Assembly: GCF_003751945.1 (NCBI RefSeq)
Contig: NZ_RJKL01000001.1
Span: 4,836,001-4,900,000, forward strand
DNA length: 64,000 bases
From: Couchioplanes caeruleus
GTDB taxonomy: Bacteria; Actinomycetota; Actinomycetes; Mycobacteriales; Micromonosporaceae
Reading direction: 5' to 3'
How positions within the stretch are numbered: the first letter of the stretch is position 1; every line of letters starts with the position of its first letter. A model generated the notes under the pieces. That model saw only the letters and a list, made by a program, of their open reading frames with translations, was not told the origin of the DNA and did not search any database. Made by a program: the position numbers and the translations under genes. Shown in pieces: positions 51,374 to 61,090 of the stretch.

Positions 51374-52165
51374 ATGCGCTGGGGGGTGGCGTCTGTGTCG
51401 TCGCAGGTCGAGCGGTTGCCGGAGTGGGTCACGACGCTGCTGGCACCCAACGCGGGGCCGATGACGCTGGACGGCACCAACACCTGGGTGCTGCGGGCGC
51501 CGGGCGCCCACGACGCGGTGGTCGTCGACCCCGGCCCCGACGACGCAGGGCATCTCGCCTCCATCGCGGAGAACCGGCCGCTGAGCGCCATCCTGATCAC
51601 GCACGGCCACCACGATCACGTGGAGGGCGCCGAGACGCTCTCCCGCATGCTGGGCGGGGTGCCGGTCCTCGCCGCCGATCCGAGACACGGCGATCCGCTG
51701 CCGCCCAGGATGCGGCTCGCGGGACTGGACATCGAGGTCGTCGCGACGCCGGGGCACACCGGCGACTCGGTGTGCTTCGTGGTCGAGGACGCCGTGTTCA
51801 CCGGTGACACCCTGCTGGGCCGGGGCACGACCGTGGTGGCGTGGCCCGACGGCGACCTCGGGGCGTACCTGGACAGCCTCGAGACGCTGCGGGCGTACCC
51901 CTTGCTGATGCTGCCCGGTCACGGCCCGGTGCGGCCCGACTGCGCCGAGGTGGCGACGGCCTATCTGGCGCACCGGCGGGAGCGGCTCGACCAGGTCCGC
52001 GCCGCGCTCGCCGCGGGCGCCGGGACCGCCGAGCAGGTCGTCGACGCGGTTTATCCCGACATCGATCCTGGCGTGCGGTTTGCCGCCGAGTGGTCCGCGC
52101 GCGCCCAACTCGAGTTTCTGAGGCGGGAATCACCGCCCACCCGGGAACGGTTGGACCCGCTGTGA
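51374..52165 (+). CDS. Metallo-beta-lactamase-fold hydrolase (Rv3677c type)
   Basis: 263 aa from ATG 51374 (GTG 51383 possible). Metal ligands: HGHHDH (near 79), the GHTGDS His (near 134) and the Asp in FTGDTLLG (near 152), plus LPGHGP (near 185). Resembles LACTB2-like hydrolases; substrate unknown. The stop overlaps the adenylate cyclase GTG by GTGA, so the two are coupled. Confidence 0.92.
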   Translation: MRWGVASVSSQVERLPEWVTTLLAPNAGPMTLDGTNTWVLRAPGAHDAVVVDPGPDDAGHLASIAENRPLSAILITHGHHDHVEGAETLSRMLGGVPVLAADPRHGDPLPPRMRLAGLDIEVVATPGHTGDSVCFVVEDAVFTGDTLLGRGTTVVAWPDGDLGAYLDSLETLRAYPLLMLPGHGPVRPDCAEVATAYLAHRRERLDQVRAALAAGAGTAEQVVDAVYPDIDPGVRFAAEWSARAQLEFLRRESPPTRERLDPL

Positions 52166-55100
52166 CCTGTCCCGTGTGCGGAACCGTGGCCGTACCCGGC
52201 GCGCGGTTCTGTCACAACTGCGGTGCGGCCCTGCCCGCCGCCGCGACCCTGCCCGCGGCGGAGCGGCGCATCGTGACGGTGCTCTTCGGCGACCTCTCGG
52301 ACTTCACCTCCTGGTCGGAGGACCTCGACCCCGAGCGCGTCGGCGCGGTCACCGACCGGGTGCTCGCGGCGCTCGCCGGCGCCGTCAAGACCTTCGGCGG
52401 GCACGTCGACAAGCTCACCGGCGACGGGATCATGGCGGTCTTCGGGGCGCCGGTGGCGCACGAGGACGACGCCGAGCGCGCCGTTCGCGCCGCGCTGAGC
52501 ATGCAGCGCGCGGTCCGGCGGGTGCTGGACGACGAGCGCGGCGGCGGCGCCCCGCTCGGGTTGCGCGTCGGCCTGAACACCGGCGAGGTCGTCGCCGGCA
52601 TCCAGGCCTCGATCGAGTACACGGTCATCGGCGACACCGTGAACACCGCCGCCCGGCTGGCCGACGCCGCCGCGGTCGGTGCCGTCTACGCGGGCGCGCG
52701 CACCTCCGCCGGCACCCGGCACGTCGCTTCCTGGCGGCAGTTGCGGGCCTTGCGGCTCAAGGGCAAGCGGGAGCCGGTGCCGGCGTACGAGCTGCTCGGC
52801 CTGCACGACGCCCCGGGAACCCGGTCGGGTGTGGGCGACGAGGCGCCCTTCGTGGGCCGGGAGACCGAGCTGGGCCGGGTCGCCGGCCGGCTCGCCGAGG
52901 TGATCGACTCCGGCAATCCGCGGGTGATGGTGATGACCGCGGAGGCCGGCATCGGCAAGACCCGGTTCGCGGGGGAGGTCAAGCGCCTGGCGGCCGGCTA
53001 CGACGTGGGCGCCGGGCGGTTCGCCGCGCACACCGGTGCCCGCGTGCTGCGGGCCCGGTGCCGGGCGTTCGGCGAGCGGCGGCGGTTCGCACCCCTGGCG
53101 GACCTGGTGCGCAAGTCCGTCGGCCTGCCCAAGGACGTCGCCTCGACGATCAGCCGCGCGGTGGTCGAGGAGCGGCTGCGCAAGCTGGTCGCCCGGCTGA
53201 GCCGCGACGGCGAGGCGCCGGAGATCGACATCGACCGGCTGCTCGCGCTGCTCGGGTACGGCGAGGTGCCGGCGAACCCGGTCGGCGTGGCCGCGGTCGC
53301 GGAGTGGCAGCCGACCGGCGGCGCCCAGCCCGACTCCGAGACGATCCCGATCGCGGTCGCGGGGCTGCTGACCGCGCTGGCCAGGGAGGCGCCGCTGGTC
53401 GTCATCGTCGACGACCTGCACGACGCCACCGCCGAGACCATCGACGCGCTCGGCGGAGTGCTGTCGCGCCTCGACGGGCCGGTGGTCATGCTGCTGCTCG
53501 GTCGCCCCGAGCTGGTGCGTACGGCGGGCGCCCTGACCCGCCTCGCGGACGCCGAGATCCACACCCTGCCGCCGCTGCGCGGTGCGGACGCGTCCCGGCT
53601 GCTCACGTCGTACCTGAACGGCGGGAAGCTTCCGCAGGCGGACGCGGACCGCCTGCTGGCCACCGCGCAGGGCAATGCCTTCTACCTGGCCGAGCTCGTC
53701 ACGCTGCTGCTGGAGCGCGGCGCGCTGATGCCCGCTGTCGGTGCGAACGCGGCCGGGAAGTGGCAGCTCGCCGGCGGGGCGATGGACAGCCGGCTGCTCT
53801 CCCGCGACCTCGCCGCCGTGCTCGCGGCGCGTATCGACGCCCTGCCGAGCGAGCCCCGTTCGGTGCTGCGCGACGCCGCCGTGGTGGGCGACACCGTGCC
53901 GACCGGGGTGGTGGAGGCGCTGCGCGAGCGCCGGTCGCCGGGCGACGCGCGCTCGGGCGCGGTCGCCGCGGTCGAGCTGGAGCGAGCGGTCGACGAGCTG
54001 CTGCAGCGCCGCATGCTGCACCGGGTGCGGGGCGGATACGCGTTCACCACGCCGCTGATGCGCGAGGCGGCCTACGCGGGCATCGGCAAGGCCGACCTGG
54101 CGGGCCGGCATGCCTACCTCGCGCGCTGGGCGGCGCCGGAGACCATCGACGCGCTCGGCTACGACGGCGCCTCCCGGCTGAGTCTGGGCGAGAACGAGCG
54201 GGACGCGTTCGTGGCCACCCACGCCGAGTGCGCGATGGAGCTGGCCGACGCCGTCCGGCTGCGCCCCGACGCCAGCGTCCGCAACGTCGCGCCGCTGGGC
54301 GTCGCGGCGCTCGGCCGGCTGGCCCGGCGGGCGCTCGCCAACATCGAACCGGCCTCCTCGATCGCGTACGCCGAGCGTGCCGCAGCGCTCGCCAAGGACG
54401 CTCTGCCCCTGTCCGATCAACTCGTGCACGCGCGGGCGCTGCTGCGCCTGGGCCGCGCCGACGAGGCGCTGACCTGCGGCGAGAAGATCGCCGAGACCGC
54501 CGACGACGAGCCGGTGTGCCGGGCGGAGGCGCTGCTGGTGGTGGGCCGGGCGCGGGAGGCGATGGGCGATGTGCCCCGGGCGGTGACCGCCTGGCAGGAG
54601 GCCCTGAAGGTGGCGACCGACGCCGAGCTGGCTCCGGAGCGGGCCAACGCCATGCGCCGGCTGGGCATGGCCGACTTCCTGGCCGGCAAGCTCAGCCAGG
54701 CGAGCAGCCGGTTCGCGGCCGCGTACCAGGTGACGCTGGCCGCGGGCGACCGGCACGGGCAGGCGTGGGCGCTGCAGAACCTCGCGTGGGTGACGACCAC
54801 GCGCGGGGACTTCCCCGGCACCGACGCGGTGCTGGGCCGGGCCGCCCGGCTCTTCGCCGAGCTCGGTGACCCGGTGGGACGCGCGTGGCTGCGCGGCACG
54901 ACGGCGTTCGCCCGGCTGCTGGCCGGGCGGCTGCAGGAGTCGCGGCGGCTGGCGCGCATCTTCCTGCCCTTCGGCGACCGGGTCGGCGAGGGCTGGGCGG
55001 TCGGCACGCTGCGGGCGGTGGAGGCGTACGCGTCCGCGGAGCTCGGCGACCTCGCGGAGGCCGACGGCGAGGCGCGCCGGGCGTACCGGGACTTCGACAA

Positions 55101-55806
55101 GGTCTCGGACGACTGGGGCCGCGGCCTCGCGCTGGTCGTCCGCGGGGTCATCGCCCGGGGCCTGGGCGAGTTCGACCACGCCGACGACCTGCTCACCGAC
55201 GCCCTCGACCACGCCGGGCGCACCGGTCACCCCCTGCTGCTCGGCATGGCCGGCACGATCCGCGGCTTCGTGGCGCTGCAGCGCGGCGACGGCGAGGCCG
55301 CCGAGGCCGACGCACGCCGGGTCATGACCGCCGTCGAGCCGCACAATCCGCTGGCGCCCGCGCAGGTGGGACCGCGGGTGCTGCTCGCCGAGGCGCGCCT
55401 GCGGGCGGGCGATCCGGGCACGGCGATCGGCCTGCTCGCCCCGATCGCGAGCGACACCAGCGGCTCGCTGCTGTTCTCACGGCGGCAGGCGCTGGCGTCG
55501 TACGCGTCCGCCCTGCTCGCCGACGGCCGGGTGGGCGAGGCGGGTGCGTGGATCCGGCGGGCGCGGGAGATCCCGGCCGAGGACGTGCGCAGCGGCGTGG
55601 TCGCGGCCATGGTGCAGGCGAGGGTCAGCGCGGCCGCCGGGGACATGTCGGCCGCGCGGGGCGCGGCGGAGGAGGCGGTGTTGCTGGCGTACGCGACCGA
55701 ACAGGCGAGTGAGCGGGTCGTCGCGGAGGATCTGCGGGACGCTTTGGCATCCTCCATCGTGGAACCGCCGGAATCTGTCGCGTTCGCGTCTGACGTGCCG
55801 GGATGA
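52162..55806 (+). CDS. Class III adenylate cyclase with zinc ribbon, AAA ATPase and TPR region
   Basis: 1214 aa from GTG 52162. A zinc ribbon (CPVCG, CHNCG) covers residues 3-24. The cyclase domain (about 35-205) has metal Asp44 (FGDLSDF) and Asp88/89 (LTGDGIM), substrate Lys (VDKLTGDG) and the Asp/Asn/Arg of VIGDTVNTAARL, so ATP specificity and activity are predicted. A STAND-like ATPase follows (Walker A AEAGIGKTR near 260, Walker B VVIVDDLHD), then about 500 residues of TPR-like repeats. Such fusions are signal sensors. cAMP may act on the Crp protein encoded 5 kb away. Confidence 0.93.
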   Translation: MTCPVCGTVAVPGARFCHNCGAALPAAATLPAAERRIVTVLFGDLSDFTSWSEDLDPERVGAVTDRVLAALAGAVKTFGGHVDKLTGDGIMAVFGAPVAHEDDAERAVRAALSMQRAVRRVLDDERGGGAPLGLRVGLNTGEVVAGIQASIEYTVIGDTVNTAARLADAAAVGAVYAGARTSAGTRHVASWRQLRALRLKGKREPVPAYELLGLHDAPGTRSGVGDEAPFVGRETELGRVAGRLAEVIDSGNPRVMVMTAEAGIGKTRFAGEVKRLAAGYDVGAGRFAAHTGARVLRARCRAFGERRRFAPLADLVRKSVGLPKDVASTISRAVVEERLRKLVARLSRDGEAPEIDIDRLLALLGYGEVPANPVGVAAVAEWQPTGGAQPDSETIPIAVAGLLTALAREAPLVVIVDDLHDATAETIDALGGVLSRLDGPVVMLLLGRPELVRTAGALTRLADAEIHTLPPLRGADASRLLTSYLNGGKLPQADADRLLATAQGNAFYLAELVTLLLERGALMPAVGANAAGKWQLAGGAMDSRLLSRDLAAVLAARIDALPSEPRSVLRDAAVVGDTVPTGVVEALRERRSPGDARSGAVAAVELERAVDELLQRRMLHRVRGGYAFTTPLMREAAYAGIGKADLAGRHAYLARWAAPETIDALGYDGASRLSLGENERDAFVATHAECAMELADAVRLRPDASVRNVAPLGVAALGRLARRALANIEPASSIAYAERAAALAKDALPLSDQLVHARALLRLGRADEALTCGEKIAETADDEPVCRAEALLVVGRAREAMGDVPRAVTAWQEALKVATDAELAPERANAMRRLGMADFLAGKLSQASSRFAAAYQVTLAAGDRHGQAWALQNLAWVTTTRGDFPGTDAVLGRAARLFAELGDPVGRAWLRGTTAFARLLAGRLQESRRLARIFLPFGDRVGEGWAVGTLRAVEAYASAELGDLAEADGEARRAYRDFDKVSDDWGRGLALVVRGVIARGLGEFDHADDLLTDALDHAGRTGHPLLLGMAGTIRGFVALQRGDGEAAEADARRVMTAVEPHNPLAPAQVGPRVLLAEARLRAGDPGTAIGLLAPIASDTSGSLLFSRRQALASYASALLADGRVGEAGAWIRRAREIPAEDVRSGVVAAMVQARVSAAAGDMSAARGAAEEAVLLAYATEQASERVVAEDLRDALASSIVEPPESVAFASDVPG

Positions 55807-55837
55807 TCCCGCACGCGGGTCGCGTATTTTCTAAGCC

Positions 55838-57346
55838 GTGACGGATACCCCGCCTGGTCGCCTGCCCGTGCCCTACGTGCCAGGTATGTCCGGCTTGACC
55901 GTCATGGCTCGCGGAGGGTACGCGACCGTGTACCGAGCGACACAGGACTCGGTCGGTCGCGACGTCGCCATCAAGGTCGAGAACCGGACTCTGGACAATC
56001 CGCGTGACCAGGCCCGCTTCCTGCGCGAGGCGAAGGCGGCCGGGCGGATGTCCTCGCATCCGCACGTCGTCGACCTTTTCGACGTCGGTGTCACGGTGGA
56101 TCAGCATCCGTACCTGATCATGGAGCTGTGCGACGGCTCGTACCTGGATCGCATGCGCGTCTCCCCGCTCGGCGCGGTGGAGGCCCGCGACCTGGGGGTG
56201 AAGATCGCCGACGCGCTGGTGCACTCGCACGCGAACGGTGTCCTGCACCGCGACGTGAAGCCGGCCAACATCCTGTATTCGCACTTCAACCCGGCCGTGC
56301 TCGCCGACTTCGGGCTCGCCGTGCTCGGCGAGATGCGCGACTCGTCGGTGACCCTCGAGGTGCTGACCCCCGCCTACGCGCCGCCCGAGATGTTCTCGCA
56401 CGCCGACCCCTCGGGCGCCGTCGACGTGTATGCGCTCTGCGCCACCCTCTACGCCGTCATGCGGGGACGGCCGCCGCGCTGGGAGTCCGACCGCAGCCCC
56501 AGCCTGATCTCGCTGATGGACCTCTTCAACCAGCCGATCCCGGACCTTCCTGGCGTTCCGCACGCGCTCACCGAGGTCCTCCGGTACGGGATGGCCAACG
56601 ACCCGCGCGACCGCCCGACCGCCGAGCAGTTGCGCGAGATGCTCGCCGGCCTGCACATGCACCCCGCCGGTCACCCCGCGCCGAACGTCTATCGGTCGTC
56701 GACGTTCGTGCCGCCCGTGCCGCGGCCGTATCCGCCCTCGCCGCAGCCGCGTCCGGTGCCGCCGGTGACGCCCACCCGGGATGCGGCCGACGAGACCCCG
56801 ACCGTGCACACCGGGAACCCCAAGCGCGGCAAGCGCCGCTGGCTGTTCGGCGGCTTCGGGGTATCCCTGCTGATCGGCGCGTCGGTGGCCGGCGCGCTGC
56901 TGACGTCGTCGCATGCTCCGGCCGTACGCTCGTTCGCCTCCCGGCTCGCCGTCCCGGCCACCTCGACGCTGCCGACGGCGATGTCGCGCCTGCCGGGCTG
57001 CCTCGCCGTCCGCGCGCACTGCCCGGGCGAGCTGGAATGCTTCGCGTTGCGGCCGGAGTCCGGAGCGGTCGCCCGCGAGGTGTCCTGCGCCCGGAGGCAC
57101 ACCTGGGAGGTCTTCGCGGTGGGTTCCCTGCCGTCGTACGTGGACCCGCAGGACCGGGCCGCCGTGACCACGAATCCCAGCGTGCGGCGGGTGTGCAGCC
57201 GGGCGATGTTCCGGCGTACGACCACGCGCACCGACAGCACCGAATGGGCGCTGTCGGTGCTCCCGCCGACCGACGACCGGACCTTCCGCTGCCTCGCCGG
57301 GCGCGGCACCGACCAGCTCCACGGGCCGGTCCTGGCCCGCGGCTGA
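55838..57346 (+). CDS. Hanks-type Ser/Thr protein kinase, single membrane span
   Basis: 502 aa from GTG 55838, 31 bp after the cyclase gene. Kinase domain about 20-280: Lys of VAIKVE (near 46), HRDVKPANIL (near 138), DFG (near 159), APPEMF. The glycine loop is reduced (MARGGYATVY). A Pro-rich linker and a helix (about 335-357) lead to an extracellular domain of 140 residues with six Cys and ARRHTWEVFAVG, as in septum-formation-type domains that sense or bind wall material. No PASTA repeats. Confidence 0.92.
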   Translation: MTDTPPGRLPVPYVPGMSGLTVMARGGYATVYRATQDSVGRDVAIKVENRTLDNPRDQARFLREAKAAGRMSSHPHVVDLFDVGVTVDQHPYLIMELCDGSYLDRMRVSPLGAVEARDLGVKIADALVHSHANGVLHRDVKPANILYSHFNPAVLADFGLAVLGEMRDSSVTLEVLTPAYAPPEMFSHADPSGAVDVYALCATLYAVMRGRPPRWESDRSPSLISLMDLFNQPIPDLPGVPHALTEVLRYGMANDPRDRPTAEQLREMLAGLHMHPAGHPAPNVYRSSTFVPPVPRPYPPSPQPRPVPPVTPTRDAADETPTVHTGNPKRGKRRWLFGGFGVSLLIGASVAGALLTSSHAPAVRSFASRLAVPATSTLPTAMSRLPGCLAVRAHCPGELECFALRPESGAVAREVSCARRHTWEVFAVGSLPSYVDPQDRAAVTTNPSVRRVCSRAMFRRTTTRTDSTEWALSVLPPTDDRTFRCLAGRGTDQLHGPVLARG

Positions 57347-57358
57347 CCCGGCCCGGTC

Positions 57359-59365
57359 CTACTCGGGGTCCAGCACGGCCAGCAGCTCGCCGGTGTCGAC
57401 CTCGGCGCCCGGATGCACCGGCAGCGAGGCCACTACCCCCGCGGACGGCGCGTGCACCGGGTGCTCCAGCTTCATCGCCTCGAGGGTGAGCAGCAGCTCG
57501 CCCGCGCGGACGCGCTGACCCGGCACCACGAGGACCCGGCGCACGGCCCCGGGGAGCGGGGCGATCAACGAGCCCTCGGTCGCCTCCGGGGCGGGCAGCG
57601 GGAAGCGGGACAGCTCGCGCAGGGCGACCGAACCCTCGGGGCTGTCCACATACGAGACCTCGCCGACCCGGTGCACCTTGAGGCTGAGCCGGATGCCGTT
57701 GACGTCGAGGTCCACCCGCGAGCCGTCGGCGCGCACGACGACCGTGGGCGGGTGGTCGTCCAGGGTCGGCGCCTGGCCGAGCCCCGCGAGGTCGAGCTCC
57801 TCGGGATCCACCGCGCGCACCCACCAGCCCGCCAGCTCGCCGTGCCGGTTCATCCGGTAGCCGACCTCGACCGGACCGGCCGGGCCGTCGTACACGGCCG
57901 TCTGCGAGCCGGACGGGACGTTGCGCCAGCCCGACGGCAGCGAGCGCAGCACGGGCGCGGACGAGCGCCGGGCCGCGGCGCCGGCGAGAGCGGCGGCGAG
58001 GCAGGAGATGCGGACGGCGTCGACCGACGACAGCAACGGCGCGAACACCTCCGGGTGCCGGTCGAGGAAGCCGGTGTCCACGTCGCCGGCCCGGAACGCG
58101 CCGTGCCGCAGCACGCGGACGAGCAGGTCCCGGTTGGAGACCACGCCGTGCAGCTCCGTACGGGTCAGCGCCGAGGCCAGCATCCGCGCGGCCTCCTGCC
58201 GCGTCGGCGCCCAGGCCACCAGCTTGGCCAGCATCGAGTCCTGCTGGCCGCCGACCACCGAGCCGTCCACCGCGCCGGCGTCCAGGCGCAGGCCGGGCTG
58301 GGGCAGCGGGCGGAAGGAGCCGGCCACGTCCGGGACCTTGAAGCGGTGCAGGGTGCCGGTGGCGGGCAGCCAGGCGTACGCCGGATCCTCCGCGCAGATC
58401 CGCACCTCGATGGCGTGGCCGCGGATCGGCGGCGGGCCGGGCATCGGCAGGTTGCCGCCCTCGGCGACCAGCAACTGCAGGCGGACCAGGTCGTACCCGG
58501 AAACGCACTCGGTCACCGCGTGCTCGACCTGCAGGCTCGGGGTCAGCTCGACGAACCAGAAGTCGCCGTCCTCCTCCAGCAGGAACTCCACGGCGCCGGC
58601 GCCCACGTACCCGATCGACCGGACCGCGATGATCGCCGCCCGGCAGAGCTGCTCGCGCAGCGCCGGGTCGACCGCCGGCGACGGCGTCTCCTCGATGATC
58701 TTCTGATAGCGGCGCTGGACCGAGCACTCGCGCTCGCCGAACGGCACCACCGCACCGTGCGCGTCCGCGATGATCGGCACCTCGATGTGCCGCACGTTCT
58801 CCAGGTACGGCTCGCAGAAGACCTTGTCGCCGGTCTCCTGTCGGGTGGAGGCGACCGCCTCGGCGAGGGTGACCGGGTCCCGGACGACCCGCATGCCCGC
58901 GCCGCCGCTGCCGCCGGCGGGCTTGATGAGCACCGGGAAGTCGTCGACCGCCTCGGGATCGGTGAACGTCGGCAGGACCGGCACGCCGGCCTCCGCGACG
59001 ACCGCCTTCGTCTCGATCTTGCTGTGCAGGGTGCCGAGCGTCTTGGCCGGTGCGCCGACCCAGATCATGCCCGCGTCGGCCACCTCGGCCGCGAACGCCG
59101 GATCCTCGGCGAGCACGCCGTCGCCGGGATGGACGGCGTTCGCACCGGCCCGCTTCGCCGCCGCGATGATGAGATCGCCGCGCAGGTACGTCGAGGACGG
59201 CGAGCCGCCGGTGAGGCGGACCGCGTAGTCCGCCTCCGTGACGTGCGGCGCGTCGGAGTCGGCATCGGAGTAGACGGCGACCGTCTCGATGCCGACCAGG
59301 CGGCAGGTGGCGAAGACCCGGCGGGCGATCTCCCCACGATCGGCCACCAGAAGACGTCGGATCAC
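57359..59365 (-). CDS. Divergent biotin carboxylase/BCCP fusion (acyl-CoA carboxylase alpha-like)
   Basis: 668 aa: biotin-carboxylase fold (about 1-450), a linker/BT-like region, and a C-terminal biotinyl domain with EAMKLEH (usual EAMKM) as the Lys attachment site. Several catalytic positions of E. coli AccC are changed: Tyr82 is Asp82 (HPGDG), Asn290 is Thr275 and Arg292 is Ser277 (ELTPSLQVEH for EMNxRxQVEH), and the Gly-rich ATP loop reads GGSGGAGM. Lys238 (Lys222, QRRYQK), Glu288 and Glu296 equivalents remain. Downstream partner of the carboxyltransferase gene (28-bp gap). Function as a classical carboxylase is doubtful. Confidence 0.88.
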   Translation of the reverse strand: MIRRLLVADRGEIARRVFATCRLVGIETVAVYSDADSDAPHVTEADYAVRLTGGSPSSTYLRGDLIIAAAKRAGANAVHPGDGVLAEDPAFAAEVADAGMIWVGAPAKTLGTLHSKIETKAVVAEAGVPVLPTFTDPEAVDDFPVLIKPAGGSGGAGMRVVRDPVTLAEAVASTRQETGDKVFCEPYLENVRHIEVPIIADAHGAVVPFGERECSVQRRYQKIIEETPSPAVDPALREQLCRAAIIAVRSIGYVGAGAVEFLLEEDGDFWFVELTPSLQVEHAVTECVSGYDLVRLQLLVAEGGNLPMPGPPPIRGHAIEVRICAEDPAYAWLPATGTLHRFKVPDVAGSFRPLPQPGLRLDAGAVDGSVVGGQQDSMLAKLVAWAPTRQEAARMLASALTRTELHGVVSNRDLLVRVLRHGAFRAGDVDTGFLDRHPEVFAPLLSSVDAVRISCLAAALAGAAARRSSAPVLRSLPSGWRNVPSGSQTAVYDGPAGPVEVGYRMNRHGELAGWWVRAVDPEELDLAGLGQAPTLDDHPPTVVVRADGSRVDLDVNGIRLSLKVHRVGEVSYVDSPEGSVALRELSRFPLPAPEATEGSLIAPLPGAVRRVLVVPGQRVRAGELLLTLEAMKLEHPVHAPSAGVVASLPVHPGAEVDTGELLAVLDPE

Positions 59366-59393
59366 TGCTCTGCTCTACCTTTCGAAAATCGCG

Positions 59394-60839
59394 TCAGGGC
59401 CGGAACACGCCGATGTGCTCGGCGCCCTCGACGGCCGCGCTGTGCACCGCGGACAGGCAGAGCCCGAGCACCGTACGGGTGTCTCGGGGGTCGATGACGC
59501 CGTCGTCCGGGAGCTTCCCGAGGGGCCCGTCCGCAGGCCGCTCGACGGGCCAGCTGAACAGGAACCGCGGCTCGTACGCGCGCCCGTAGACACCCCCGGC
59601 CTCCCCGGCCGGAGTGGCGCCGATCATCAACGTCAGGTGCGGCACCGTGGACTTGGCCACCGCGTGGACCAGGGGCGCGCCGTGGCGTACGTCGGCGGCC
59701 TCGTGCGGCTCGGCCGTGGGAACGCCGGTGTACTGGACGAACAGCAGCGAGGTCGCGGTCGCGTTCGCCAACTGGATGAAATGCACGGCCTTCTGCGTCT
59801 CGGCCGGCGAGAACGCGCCGCCGAGGTTGGCGACCACGCCGATCGGATAGCCGTGCAGTTCGCCCCAGCCGGTCACCAGCCCGGTGCCCTGGGCGGGCTT
59901 GAACTCGTCGAAGTCGCTGCCGTCGAGGATCCGGGCCAGGACCTCGCGGGGGTCGAAGGGCGGCGCCGCATCCGTACCCGCCATGGTCAGCAGGTCTTCG
60001 GCGTCGTACTTCGGCGGCTCCGGCGGGTACGAGCGCGGGGCCGGACCGCGCTTGCGCCAGTTGAAGCGGCGTACGCACTGCCGCGCCAGGCGCAGCCCGT
60101 CGCGCTCGTCCTCGGCCAACTGGTCGGCCGGGCCGGTCACTCCGGCCGGGACGGTGGGCGCGCTGCGTACCTCGGGAGCGGGCCGGCCGTTCGCACCCGA
60201 GGCGCGGACCGGCTGCGGGTGGATCGTGAGCATCTTGGCGTGCCCGCGCACCATGATCGTGTAGTCGGAGAGCGCGGGCAGGTACGCCGCGTCCCCGGTC
60301 GTGGCGCCGAAGACCACGCACACCGTGGGCACCCGGTCGGCGGTCAACTGGCTGAGATCGCGGGCGATCGCGCCGCCGGGCGGCGGACCCGCGGGCGCGG
60401 CCGCGCCCGTCGACTCGACCAGGTTCACCAGCGGCAGCCGGTTCACCGAGGCGATCCGCGCGGCCCGCCGAATCTTCTCGACCGTGTACGGGTTGACCGC
60501 GCCACCGTCGACCGTCGGATCGTTGGCGATGACCACGCACTCGACGCCCTCGACGACTCCGATGCCGGTCACCACGCTGGCGCCCACGGGGAACTCGGAA
60601 CCCCACGCGGCCACCGGTGAGAGCTCGAGGAAGGGACTGTCCTGGTCGAGCAGCATCTCGACCCGCTCGCGGGGCAGCAGCTTGCCGCGCGCGTGGTGGC
60701 GGGTCACCCACTTCTCGCCGCCGCCCGCGCGGGCCGCCTCCAGCGCCGTCTCGAGCTCGGCGAGCCGCTCCAGCATCGCGCTGCGGCTGGCCAGATAGGC
60801 GGGGGTGCGCGGGTCGATCGCGGTGTCCAGCACGGTCAC
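59394..60839 (-). CDS. Divergent carboxyltransferase subunit (acyl-CoA carboxylase beta-like)
   Basis: 481 aa, about 50 short of typical AccD/PccB. The crotonase-like fold is recognisable (GKLLPRERVEMLLD, GAFSPAETQKAVHFIQLANA, YGRAYEPRFLFSWP, DDGVIDPRDTRTVLGL). The N-lobe oxyanion motif usually TAGGAY reads TGDAAY (181-186), and the C-lobe segment with the usual GGEQAA motif and about 50 following residues is absent between FSWP and DDGVIDP. So both half-sites look altered. Operon with the alpha-like gene. Either a new activity or a non-catalytic complex. Confidence 0.85.
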   Translation of the reverse strand: MTVLDTAIDPRTPAYLASRSAMLERLAELETALEAARAGGGEKWVTRHHARGKLLPRERVEMLLDQDSPFLELSPVAAWGSEFPVGASVVTGIGVVEGVECVVIANDPTVDGGAVNPYTVEKIRRAARIASVNRLPLVNLVESTGAAAPAGPPPGGAIARDLSQLTADRVPTVCVVFGATTGDAAYLPALSDYTIMVRGHAKMLTIHPQPVRASGANGRPAPEVRSAPTVPAGVTGPADQLAEDERDGLRLARQCVRRFNWRKRGPAPRSYPPEPPKYDAEDLLTMAGTDAAPPFDPREVLARILDGSDFDEFKPAQGTGLVTGWGELHGYPIGVVANLGGAFSPAETQKAVHFIQLANATATSLLFVQYTGVPTAEPHEAADVRHGAPLVHAVAKSTVPHLTLMIGATPAGEAGGVYGRAYEPRFLFSWPVERPADGPLGKLPDDGVIDPRDTRTVLGLCLSAVHSAAVEGAEHIGVFRP

Positions 60840-61035
60840 GTCGTCACCCCGCTGCGCTGCACGCCCGCCACCTCGTTCAAAGCCGCGCCCTCTCGACCGT
60901 CGTAGTGCCTATCGACCACCTCCGTAACGAGCGGCTGACCGGGTGCGACACGGATCTTGACGGGCGGGTTCTGTCCTCCAATCAGGTGGCGATTCGCAAA
61001 CTATGCGGCGCTATGACCGTTATCCGGACACGCCG

Positions 61036-61063
61036 AAGGGGTCGTCCGTCGGGACGACCCCTT
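61036..61063 (-). terminator. crp terminator
   Basis: A perfect 12-bp AAGGGGTCGTCC stem with GTCG tetraloop, 28 bp past the crp stop. Confidence 0.85.
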
Positions 61064-61090
61064 ACGTACTGCTGCGCGGTGCCGGAAAAC

